From: Prostheceraeus crozeri
Lineage: Eukaryota; Platyhelminthes; Polycladida; Euryleptidae
DNA: 64,000 bases
NCBI GenBank assembly: GCA_907163375.1
Contig: CAJQUW010006988.1
Span: forward strand, 1-64,000
Reading direction: 5' to 3'
Made by a program: the position numbers and the translations under genes. Below are positions 23,071 through 33,545 of this stretch, in pieces. Every line of letters starts with the position of its first letter. Positions within the stretch are counted from its first letter, which is position 1. A model generated the notes under the pieces. The model saw only the letters and a program-made list of their open reading frames with translations, made no database searches and was not told the origin of the DNA.

Positions 23071-24430
23071 GTTGATGTCCTTGGTTAAGACCATTAATTC
23101 CTTGAAATTGTTCCTCTGCATCTATCTACTGTATCTCTTCCACACTTTTCCTGTACATCACTCTCTTCTGGTTTCGGCTAATTTGTTTAATTATTCTATG
23201 ACTCGCATATTGCACATGACATATGCGTGCGTATGGGATGAAGAATTGTGACGTTTATAAGTCATTTGTGATCGGTCGACACGTTTTAACGATCATCAAA
23301 AGAATGCATGAAAGAGCCCTGACTAGTCATTTTTCAATTTAGAGTAGGAAAGAGTCAGGAGTTCTCTATGACGTTGACATCATTCTTATGTGTCTATCGC
23401 AAAAAAGCTTTCGATTGCTATCCAACAGTCAGAACTAGAATCAGTCTAGAACAGTCAACTCACAAGAATGTCTGTAAGGTTTTGTTGTAAAATTTGAATA
23501 GAGACATTATAAGATAAGATAAGATAACGTTTATTTCAAATACCTCAAATAAAAATCGAGAGGTTGAACATAAAATGCAAGTCATGAGTCAAGTAACATT
23601 TTACAACAATAACAAAATTAACTCAAACGAAAACCACTGTTAAATAACTTAGCCATGTAAACAAAAAAGCAATCTTGACGCAAAGAACTTTCACATAATG
23701 AAATACGAAAATGTTTCGACACAGGAAGTTTTGGTGGTACAAGATCATGTAAAGGGTGAGATACGTCCAAAGAAATGTTCTGAAATAACCGGACTACTTA
23801 TTGTCATCAGTAGTGACCACTGAAGCATGTACATCTGCATGTATCTTGAACACTTATGATTTTCGGAGAAGAGATCGAGTACATAAAAGATGAATTAATT
23901 TTTCGGAAAATCGGAATTCCACCCGGCCGTACAACGCTTGCATCAGTTATATCCACAGAGTTTTCATGTAAAATTTCACCTGACATGGAATGGGTTTAGA
24001 GGTTCCTAGAAATCAGCGCGCATGACAGGGCAACTTGGAAAAGTTTTGAGGGCTTCCGGGCTTCTTGTAACTTCAATATTTACTTAAAAGGAGTTTCTTA
24101 GAAGTTGTTAAACCGCATGTCATCTTGGAGGATCACCACTCGATCAAAAATACTGATAGAAATAAAACGAACAGCTGCTGTCTGACAAACAAATACTGAT
24201 GCCGTGCTACTCTGAAGGAAAAACCTGTTTTGAATATCCAATACATCGGTCTACAGATTTCTGAACGCACTTAAACAGAAAGTGGCATGAATTGCAGAAA
24301 AACAATCTTCTGCTCAGAAAAAATTTTGCATTATAATTCGAAGCAGGCTGTTTCAAAATTATTCATCCGATCTCATTAGACTATATCTATCTATTGAGTT
24401 AGCTCAGATTTTAGAAATCAGTTCTACAAC
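23071..24430. other. Unassigned DNA with an (AAGAT)n microsatellite
   Basis: A short run of ATAAG repeats at 23509-23527 is followed by ACGTTTATTTCAAAT. This arrangement is often seen at the 3' tails of non-LTR retroelements read in reverse. No coding sequence accompanies it. The rest is featureless. Confidence 0.4.
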
Positions 24431-26199
24431 CAGAGTTGGCCGGTAAAAACCACCAGCGTTTGTCACCATTTTTCGGCAAAAACTGGCAAAAACTGGCTAA
24501 AACTATTTTTCCATCATTACTACTTAAGTTTTTTGGATACATACAATATAAGGGATCATCGTCACTCCTTATTGATTAACGCCAGTCGCAATAAGTTCAC
24601 TTTACTTTTTCATCATTCGATAAACATTTAGGCCTGTATTTTCACAATTCAAACATCAATATCGTACTTCAATCAAGAATATGTTCCAAGTATAGGTGTA
24701 AGAATATGAATTATTATAAAAAATATTGTTATAAAGCTGTTGTGCTTTATTCTTCTAAGTGTGCACGCATTTTGTTGCTTTACGAATTTCATTCATTGTA
24801 AGATGCAACAGACGTCCATGCTGGAAGGAAATCACTTGGCTCTATATAAAAGATCGAAAACAGGCATTCCATGAAGCTAGAATAAATGTTGGAAAATGTA
24901 GAAATCTGGCCTCGGATTTCTACGATTAACCTCCCTGCTGATCTCATAGAATAGCTTGTCTTCTAAATCTGTGGCAAATGTCCCATACCCATTGTGATTA
25001 CACGAATATTACTATGAAATTTATCCTGCACTTCCAGAAGGACTAGATAAAAAATTTTTGCCCTTCAACATTTTTCATGTCATGGTAATTTACCCTCACA
25101 TATTTAGAGGATGAGGTTATGTTAAATGAATTTAAAACCGAAAGTAAAGTTTTGATTTGAGCTCAAAATATGGAAATTTGATATACAAACTTGTATATCA
25201 CAATAATGTCAAAATTGTTTGTCGCTCTCAGATTCTATAACAAGATCAATTTTACAGCTTACTGGACATGTTCTTTTGTTGAAATTATAACTGAAGCTGT
25301 TCAGACATACACTATACCTCACTTTATCAAGATTGCTGGTGCGAACTGTGTTATTTAATTATTATTTGTTCTTATAAATCATGATTTCCTGCTACAGTCA
25401 CAAGCATTAGTACATTTAGTATTTTTCTGAAAAAAGTAGAAATGCATTCTACATGTAAGTGACTGTTGCACATTGCTTGATTTGGGAGGTGAGATTTTCC
25501 GGTGCAGAGACTTTTTGATAGAGTGTTTTCTCTGCGTTCATGAGACTTGTGTTCGAATCTAGATCTGACGAAACCTAAGCTGCTTTTAAAATACACTCTA
25601 CATACATTCTTGCTGAACCCTCAACACAGAAGAATGACAGTGGGATTATTGAAGCTCGTCCACATGAAGAAACAAGAAAGTGGTTTGCTTATTTTAGTTC
25701 TATGTATAAACCAGTTATATTCATATATTTATTTTCATTTTTTCATTTGATGATAATTCTGCGAGTATCTAACAACTTCTGTTACATGAACCAAAGAGCC
25801 AAAATGGTGCTGAAGTCTACATTTGTTCTAAAATAATAATAATATTAATAAGCGATTATATTCTTTGAATGAAAATCGTATGACGTCATGTTAAATCACA
25901 AGAAAAGGGCAGAGCAGTCGTAAAGAAAGACAACACCGTTAGTCGTTCGTTATAAAAACATATCATGTGGTTCCATCACAGAATGAATGTCATGTTTTGG
26001 AAGATATGAGTTGCAAACTGCAAACCCGCATGCGCCACAATACTTAAACCGCAACTTACTGTCGTTTGTCTCGTGAAGAAATAGACTGATTTTTCGGAAT
26101 TTTAGTTTTAGCCGGTTTTTACCAATTTTTGCCGGTTTTTACCTGGTTTTTACCACTTAGTGGCAAAAACCAGTTTTAGACGGCGAAAAGCCAACCCTG
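24431..26199. mobile_element. Non-autonomous hAT-like element with 8-bp target duplication
   Basis: The left end CAGAGTTGGCCGGTAAAAAC and the right end GCCAACCCTG (complement CAGGGTTGGC) match the CAGGGTTGGC-type hAT terminus. The flanks carry an exact 8-bp duplication TCTACAAC (24423-24430 and 26200-26207), the hAT target-site length. The subterminal regions are rich in GGTTTTTACC/GGTAAAAACC motifs in both orientations. The 1,769-bp interior encodes no transposase, so it would depend on another copy. Confidence 0.85.
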
Positions 26200-26439
26200 T
26201 CTACAACACGTAACGAGCTTTATGCATCATGTAACGACGGCTATGTTGTTCTTCACTTTGAGGCACAGCACATTTTTCAAAAGCGTCAGTTTTTGGACAA
26301 TTTTCTTTTCAAAATTTACAATTGTTCTTTATGACCTCCCCGGAGGCGCACCTCGGCAAACAGACGATAGTCTAGCTCATGCCGAACTTGTCAGATTCAA
26401 CTGCGGCAGGCTATAAACAAAGGGGCTATACATAGAAAA

Positions 26440-26725
26440 GCGTTTTGAGCTCTGAAAATTAGCTTTCAAAAGGAAGCCGGGGAAGATTTTCTTTCACGTG
26501 TCATGTCCAGTGACGAGGTCGCACTTTGCATCAACGGAAAAGTGAGTCGTCATAAAATCAGGATGTGAAATTTTGGAACATCCACATCAGGTAGTGGAGT
26601 TTCAAGGAGAATCACTTTTACAGGAATCGGTGCAGTCACTATAATGCCACAACATCCGACATGTTGACTTCAGGGATCTGATGTCACCACCTATGTCATA
26701 AAAACCGAATTTAGCTTGAAGATAG
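26440..26725 (+). pseudogene. Mariner-type transposase fragment
   Basis: Translation gives EDFLSRVMSSDEVALCING then KVSRHKIRM, a stop, and in a shifted frame HQVVEFQGES. This is the SDEA.F...GKVNRHNVRIW...HP...E block around the first catalytic Asp of a mariner-clade transposase. Only this ~90-residue fragment survives. It belongs to a different lineage from the element at 14.5 kb. No TIRs were identified. Confidence 0.65.
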
Positions 26726-26729
26726 GAAC

Positions 26730-28197
26730 ACCTCCCTTATAGTAACACCTCTTAGTTTGGAGAAAGGCGAGAAGTTTCATCATTGGATGATGTCTTACGT
26801 CTACGACATAGCACTGTGGCCGTGACAGACGCTGAAAGACAAGAGACAGATAATCGACGCAACTGCAGAAAATGTGAGTCGTTTCGAGCTAGCTAAGCGC
26901 TTTGGCATTCTAAATGCAAAAGATTCAATTGAGAAGGCAATTGAGTACGGAGACAACACTAAACGAAGCAGTATAAAGCCGGTGAGATACGATAAGCTAG
27001 AGAGGGCATTTCTGTCTTGGTTCAAACAGGTTCGAAGTCAGAACGTTCCCGTCACTGGACAGCTGCTGCAAGAGAAGGCAAAACAACTTACTAATGAGCC
27101 AGCAACGGATGTCTAGAGAAGTTTTCCAGAAGACACTCGGTCCCCTTCAAGTCAGTTCAAGGCTAGGGCGATCAACATGCTTGTGATCAGCGACTGGCAG
27201 CAGGAGATTCTGAAGGCTACAATTGATGCGCTCCATCGTAATGACGCTTATAACTTAGATGAGACTAGTTTGCGACTTCTACCCAACAAAACATTGGCTT
27301 CTAAAGGTTAGCAGTGTACACTGCTTGTCATAAGAAAATCTGTAAAGCCACGTTGCTGCAAGAATGCAAGGATTCCCGTTGACTATAAAGCCAATTGCAA
27401 GGTATGGATGACAGCGCCCATGTATGAGACATGGTTGAAAGATTGGGATAAGAAGCTGGAGAAAGATAGGCGGAATAAGCAAGTTCACATCTACAGGTGC
27501 GATGACTGCAGAACCGCACCCCGTCAGTGAGGAACTTGCAGGACTATATTGAGATTTGTACGAGCAACGCGAAGTGGAGGATGGAGCCAGTCTCACCCAC
27601 TGCGTGACGGCAGACCAACGTGTGAGGTGCAGACAAACGGCATCATGATCATGGAGAAGATAGCTGTATCTGCAATTGAACCGGTTGAAGCTGAGCCAGA
27701 GGAGCTGGTGGAGGAGCCTGAAATTCCATCAGTCACCAATTAAGAATCCCGCCAAGCCTTGGATATTCTGAGACAATACATTGAGAGAAATGTTGATGAT
27801 CCCGCAGTGTTGGTTTTGTGTGACAAGCTCCATGACGTTACTGCCAAACAACGGATGGAAGTGATGAACCAGAAGCGCACTGAAAACCTTTTTTAAGAAT
27901 CACTTAATCTGTTAAATACAAATTTTCTTTAATTAATTCATCTCTGCTTTTTGAAAACATATTGGGAATATGCCGGTAGCTTATGAATATACATGTACAT
28001 TTAAATAAAATAGTAATTGGGTATCAACGAGCATCGTATACCAACATAAAATAAATAAAATGACGACAGTAGATGTGAAAAACTTCTTAGCACTGAACAT
28101 TATTGTTTATTTGTAGTTATTTGTTTATTTTTTGCATCCCTCTCTACAACGACGCCCTCTCTATAACGAGTCCCGATGGGTGTCGTTATAGAGAGGT
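26730..28197 (+). mobile_element. pogo/Tigger-type DNA transposon relic
   Basis: The left end ACACCTCCCTTATAGTAACA resembles the inverse of the right end (TGTCGTTATAGAGAGGTTCG, ending near 28197). A second CTCTCTATAACGAG block lies just inside the right end. The Tigger transposase remnants lie between in the plus orientation. The TIR match is imperfect and the flanking TA duplication is not certain. Confidence 0.65.
26830..27895 (+). pseudogene. Tigger transposase relic (CENP-B HTH plus DDE_1)
   Basis: The product reads RFELAKRFGILNAKDSIEK (Psq-type helix-turn-helix), then a CENP-B-type DNA-binding block, ERAFLSWFKQVRSQNVPVTG and LLQEKAKQL, to a stop near 27115. The DDE part gives YNLDETSLRLLPNKTLASKG (about 27250-27310, first Asp in LDET) and ANCKVWMTAPMYETWLKDWD (about 27390-27450). 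An acidic C-terminal tail ends with KQRMEVMNQKRTENLF. A large piece of the DDE domain, including the DNAPAH site, is deleted and several stops interrupt it. It is dead, but the gene order is preserved. Confidence 0.75.
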
Positions 28198-28666
28198 TCG
28201 CCTGACATATTTTTCACGCTAGTGTCAAACGCTTATATCATTGACCATAATTGTGGCGTTGCTCGACATTGTGCGGAGTCATTATATCTGATTAAAATGC
28301 AGTCTAAAAAAACTCGGTGGCGCTCTAATATATTGCTCTTTTCTCATCCCTAATACCGTCGGAGAATTTCTACACATAGGCTTTACGAGAGGTTTCATCG
28401 CATCTATAGCAGAGGCTTTTATTCTTGATGTTGAATAGTTACATTCACTAGTTCCATGTGTTCCTTCAATCAAAATAGTTGTTAGTGAGCATTACAACGG
28501 CAGGGTCGTATTAATTATGGTGTCGCGAAGTGGAATCTATAGACGGGTGCGCTTTTGATCCGGCGGGGCGATTCATGTGCAACGATTCAGGCGCACATTT
28601 GAGAGACTACCGCGCACCAGCGCCGCGCCGTTGGCGCCTACAGTTTCAGAATTTCTAAAAAATAGA
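28198..28666. other. Unassigned DNA
   Basis: It contains no recognisable gene, but is notably more GC-rich towards 28500-28660 (several GGCGC-type motifs). Confidence 0.4.
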
Positions 28667-29690
28667 TCACGTGTCTGGCGCGGCTGGCACTGGTTTTGGC
28701 AAGCCTGATTTCATTAATTCTAGGAAGAGGTGTCTGGCGCTCTGGCGCGCCTGGCACTGGTTTCGACCAAGCCTAATTTTAGAAATTCTAGGAATAGATC
28801 TTACGTCTGGCGAGCCAACCTCGAATCTGGCACTGGTTTCGGCAAGGCAAGCAATATCGGCGAGTGTGGGAAGCCAGTCAGTTTTCATTGGTTTGATGGC
28901 ACCGGATATAGTCAGCATGATTTCATCTAGTTGGACATCTACTACTTTGCAATGTGTTGAGTTTTTCCAAGCAGGACAGCAAGGTTCAGCTGTTGAGTGG
29001 CACAACACCAGTCCTGTTTCACGCAGTACATTATTAGCATCAGTGCCCCAGGTCTAGCCAGCGATCATTTTCAGAAGATTATTTCTTGTTTGCATTTTAT
29101 AGCTCAGCTTTGCCAGATGCTCATTGTAGGATGAAGTTCTATCTAAAGTATGCAGGCTTAGGCTCATGAGATATGCGAAAAATGTTAGTGTGCACGTCAA
29201 ATTGATGACCACTTTGACAGCTGTCTAGGTAAAACACGGTAGAAATAATCTTTTCCGTGGCTTGGTTGCAGCATTCGTCGAGTAGGTAGGTCAACTACAT
29301 CAGAGACGTCATCATTCAGCAGGGCGTTCAGTTCTGCGAATGTTCGAGCTAGATGGGTACAACAAATGTCATCGGCATAGACGAATTTTCTGCTCGTTGT
29401 CAAAGGGTTTTCAGTTTCTGTAAATGTTGAAGAGAGTAGGTGCTAAGACTGATCCCTGAGCAATGCCTTTCTTTTGCCGCCTCTAGGCCTATCTGTTTCT
29501 GTCTGCTCCCAAGTAAAACGCAAAGCGATGGTTTTGTAGGAAGCATTCAATGATGTCAACAGTCCATGGGGGTAAGCATTTGCTGAAGTTTAAGAGGAGG
29601 CCTTTCTGCCATGCGTTGAGTAAGCCCCGATAGGTCGAGGAAGACAGTGCCAGTCTAAATTCTCTTTTGGTACCCGTTCTCAATAAAGGA
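28667..29690 (-). pseudogene. LINE relic, Jockey/CR1-like reverse transcriptase
   Basis: On the minus strand the RT palm order is preserved. LPPWTVDIIECFLQNHRFAF (about 29580-29520) precedes GIAQGSVLAPTLFNIY (about 29465-29415). The catalytic box KFVYADDICC (about 29385) keeps both aspartates. LNALLNDDVSDVVD follows. The downstream region gives the LINE C-terminal block TAEPCCPAWKNSTHCKVVDVQ and TDWLPTLADIA (about 29000-28840), which usually reads AEYC.PVW..S.H...VDVQLN. Frames change between blocks and the 5' half is missing. Confidence 0.75.
28673..28860. repeat. Three imperfect ~60-70-bp repeats at the LINE 3' end
   Basis: A CTGGCGCGGCTGGCACTGGTT-like block followed by AGCCT and TTCTAGGAA recurs at about 28675, 28733 and 28800. 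It sits in the C-terminal coding region of the LINE relic. Confidence 0.5.
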
Positions 29691-31720
29691 AATCAGTCAC
29701 CAGGAATGTTCAACCGGTTGAAATATTTTAACTGGTTAAATTTGTAAAAGAGGAAGTTTGGTTAAATTGGTGCTGCTTAAAATGGTACCGAAAAATGATT
29801 GGTTAAATGGGTGCACGTGTAAAAACGCTTAAAATTTAAGCATTTTCTAGTAAGCCTAGCATTGTCGAATATAGTGACCACAATCCCGGGATCCCAGGAT
29901 TTAAGAAAATTTAGGAGACATTGGTGTCCCGGCAACGATAACCGGGATCCTGAGATTGATAAGTTAGGATATTCGGGAAGAATTGCCAACTCATAAATGC
30001 AATTAGTTTAGAAATGACATTTGTTAGTATAGTCACAATTTGTGACTATAACTTGCTTGTGGATCACGAACAAGTTATTCGAGGCTTTATCAACGATTGT
30101 TATCTTCAAACTCCTTCATTTTATTACTTCAACCAGTTCTCGTCTCTCAGTAAGTGTGTCAATTCTCATATTTATTATCTTAACACCTTTCGCCTCTTGA
30201 TGACCGTCTTGATTGATGGAGTAGGCTTATAAAAGCGACTGAAAATAAAACACAACTTTTCGGATTGTGAAACAAGTGCGGTGACTTCTTCGGATACTAA
30301 ATAGACTACTAACAGATTTTATTCCTGAAAAGCATAGAAGCTGCTGCCTCTCGCTCTTTCCATTCCAATTATTTTGGTTGAAGTTATGAATCTTATGGTT
30401 GTCGATAAACATCGGAATTAAATTTGAGTTTTGTTCTTTTGGCTTTATGGTGACCACTGAGTATACGAGTAATTGGTAACCACTATAGGATCATAAGGAG
30501 ATGCATCGAAATTTTCCCTTATCAATTATTCTTTTCAGAAAAATTGCTGATAGCCCAAACATGTGTTATACCAGCTACCGGACAATGTTCAACAGTGATA
30601 AGTACAAAATGCCTCTATACTGTACATATATTTAATTGCCATTGTAGTACTAAGGTACTGAGGTAGGCCTCTAGGCTACTATCGAATTATAACATTGTCT
30701 TGATGTCTTTCGATATTTTTGAGAGCGCGTGAAAAACCGAGAAAGGCAACGAATGATATACACTGTAGGCCTAAGGGATTCAGGCAAATATCATGTTGGC
30801 CAAAGCTTGCTGCGAGGAAAATGTTAATTCATTACTAGCTGAGATGAATGTCTGGGTATTCTAGGCCTACATCATTTCAGCGTCTTTTCGGCCTTGAGGT
30901 TGAGGAAACAGTTTTGCAGTTGGACCAATTAACCATTTCCAGAACTGAGTGGCGAGACTCAATCTCTTAAAAAAGATAAACACTGTTACATAATTGGTAG
31001 AAGTGATTTACACAAAAAATCCTTACTTGAGACTGTCTAAAAATATACACATCTATATACGGCAACTAGGCTGGCGTTTCCTGAAATTAGAGTCTTTCAA
31101 TACGAAAAAATTAGGAAAAGTTCACAGCGGTCTGGAAAAACGAATAGTAACAGAATGTCTGGGAAAAGAAATAAACCGCTTATTTATCTGAATGCCAAAC
31201 AATTAAAATAAGAGGCGATTTGACGGCCTGCACTGTATTACAAGAATCCCAAAATAAATTTAGAAATGTTAAATATCCTAGCTTCGTGCCTTAAAACAAG
31301 AAATAGTCTTCAACAGCAAAATCTAAGTCTTGGAAAAGACTCAAGTATTTTCTGACACGTTAATCAACGTAAAGCTGAAATTTATTGCTACATGTCTGAT
31401 GTACATGCATGTACTGTACCTCTATAGGCATGGGTATAGATATCAGTATATCAGAAATATCAGTATATCTGTGTCGTCTCCTGTAAATGAGGCCTATACT
31501 ACACATCACATGCAAGTAAATGCGCAATTAGTAATTAGTGAACGAGTGAATCAGCTAGTGCATTATCCAGCGCGATCTATGTAATCTATGTAAAGATTCC
31601 AGTAAGGTCTCTGAGCAGGTGCTATATACTGATTGCCTCACAAATAAATAAAAGATGGAGGAAATCTGCTATAGTAAACAAAATAGATGTTCTTTTGCAT
31701 TGTGTTTTGGAGTCGCTTAC
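29691..31720. other. About 2 kb without recognisable features
   Basis: The region near 29710-29810 has several GGTTAAAT/GGTTGAAAT motifs in loose repetition. TAGGCCTA occurs at about 30770 and 30863. Several short open frames occur without family resemblance. On the minus strand this would be intronic or 3' to the exon at 31721-31850. Confidence 0.4.
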
Positions 31721-31850
31721 AGCTGTAAAAGAAGTCTGTTTCGCTGAAAAACACTGCATTTCTCAAAAACTCAGAAGACGAATCAATGCAAGGCAGCGAG
31801 TCGAGACATATTCCGAATTCCTGATACATATTTCTAGCCATATTCAGTAG
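31721..31850 (-). CDS. Candidate internal exon of an unidentified host gene
   Basis: It has a good acceptor (TTATCTTTCAG) and a good donor (AGCT|GTAAGC), and is open across all 130 bases. The peptide begins LLNMARNMYQEFGICLDSLP and continues with SEFLRNAVFFSETDFFYS. The balanced composition and conserved-looking pattern suggest real coding DNA. It leaves at phase 1. The family is not recognised. The Ty3/Gypsy element begins 137 bp upstream of it. Confidence 0.45.
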
Positions 31851-31986
31851 CTGAAAGATAACAGGAAAACAATATTGCAACAGGAACTGCCATAACAATG
31901 AGCACAAATTCGGATAGTGATAGGTAAATGTGCACAAACAGTACAAACTGTAAATCTTAATAAGAATATTCTTACATTAATCTTAA

Positions 31987-32726
31987 TGTACGTCTTAATA
32001 ATATCTTTCTAGCGAAAAATTATTTCTTTGTTAATTCAAATGTGAATTATTACATGAACTTTCATCATGAACTTACATAACAGCTGATCAAATCAATTTT
32101 CATTTCATTTTAATCAGCTGTCGTAGATATCTGGGTTTTTAAATGTCAATTAGAACTGATGTTCATGCGGTAAGTTAGTATAGAGCTGTTATGCTCTCAT
32201 AGAAATTTTTACATAATTGTGAATGTTTTAGGGACGTCTTAGAGTCACATTTTATTGCAATTTCTTCGTTATTGTAATAACTATGGTCTAGTGCAATAAG
32301 TTCATAGAATTTGTCAAACCCTTAGGTTTTATTATTCTTGCCATGCTTTTGAGAGATATGGCTATTTCTATTTCTCCTAGCAAATGACCATTGCTAGGAG
32401 TTCAAACGACGTTTGTATTTTGATTCAGACATTTGTATTTTGATTCAAATGATTTAAGCAGTCAAATATTTTAAGGTGTCTTCATGTCACTTTTGATTTT
32501 GGGCTCGTGACTGCTGGTTGTATCAATTTTGGAAGCGTTTCAATACAAGACGAATTACTTGATTTTGGAGTTATTTGCAAGCATTGTGCCTCAGTTATTT
32601 GGAAATAAGTATTTGACTTTGGGGAAATTTAATGAATTAACTTAAGTAACGGTACTGACAATTAATTGGGAAGTTATCACTTATTACTTTTTGGTTAAAG
32701 ACAAATTAATTCTAAAATATTCTACA
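31987..32726 (+). repeat. 5' LTR of the Ty3/Gypsy element
   Basis: It begins TGTACGTCTTAA and ends TTCTACA. It is followed at once by AGCTATCACGGC, with no canonical TGG-type tRNA primer site. It carries a local inverted repeat, CTCCTAGCAA/TTGCTAGGAG (about 32375-32401), that the 3' LTR lacks. Confidence 0.92.
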
Positions 32727-32747
32727 AGCTATCACGGCTAAAAACAA

Positions 32748-33480
32748 ATGTCAAATTCGGAACCAGTAAACAAGATGTCAGTCAAATTCTCTGATATTAT
32801 TGAATGTTTTGATGGTACTAACGACTTTTTTGAATGGGTGCAAAAATTAGAATTGGTTGCCTCTCTTCAAAATGTTGCAGCACTTGAAAAATTTTTACCA
32901 CTGTTTTTGACAAAAGGTGCGTTTGCTGTTTACCAAGGTTTAGATACTAGTGTAAAAGGGAGCTACGAGTTACTGAAGCATTCATTGACAAAAGCCTTTT
33001 TCGGTTGATCGATACCAAGCTTACGAAGAACTGATGAAAAGAAAATTTGATCCTGGTGAAGCTATTGATGTGTATTTGGCAGATATCAAACGTTTGATGA
33101 AACTTATTGATTCCAGTTCTTCGGATGATATTGTAAAAGCAGCATTCATGTATGGCTTACCGGATCAAATGAAGCAACAGCTAAAGGCTGCATGCTCCTT
33201 AAAGGACATGGAATTGATGGAAATGGTTGAGCGATCACGTTCTCTGGTAAAAACAACAGACATTTGCTGTTATAGTAAGAGTATAGTTAGATCAAGGAAA
33301 ATCGTATGTTTCAATTGTGGGTCTGAGGGTCATACCAGGAATCAGTGTACGAAAAGTCAGCAAGGCAAGAAATGTTACGTATGCGGCGATCCTAATCACT
33401 TCGCAAATCGATGTCCTCAAAGAAGTAGCTTCAGGAGAAACCAAAGCGAAGGCGAAATGTCAAAAAACGAGTAAGATGTT
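32748..33480 (+). pseudogene. gag region of the Ty3/Gypsy element
   Basis: A capsid-like region (IECFDGTNDFFEWVQKLELV near the N-terminus) is followed by two CCHC zinc knuckles, CFNCGSEGHTRNQC and CYVCGDPNHFANRC (about 33305-33410). Gag would assemble particles and package RNA. The region shows about one break. Confidence 0.8.
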
Positions 33481-33545
33481 CACTAGAATGTTGCGCTAGT
33501 GGATTTTCGAACAGCAAATCGCAACTGCCAATCACCGATGTTTTT

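Noticed and set aside
28671-29057. 128-codon plus-strand frame
   Set aside because: It is antisense to the LINE C-terminal block, which is recognisable on the minus strand.
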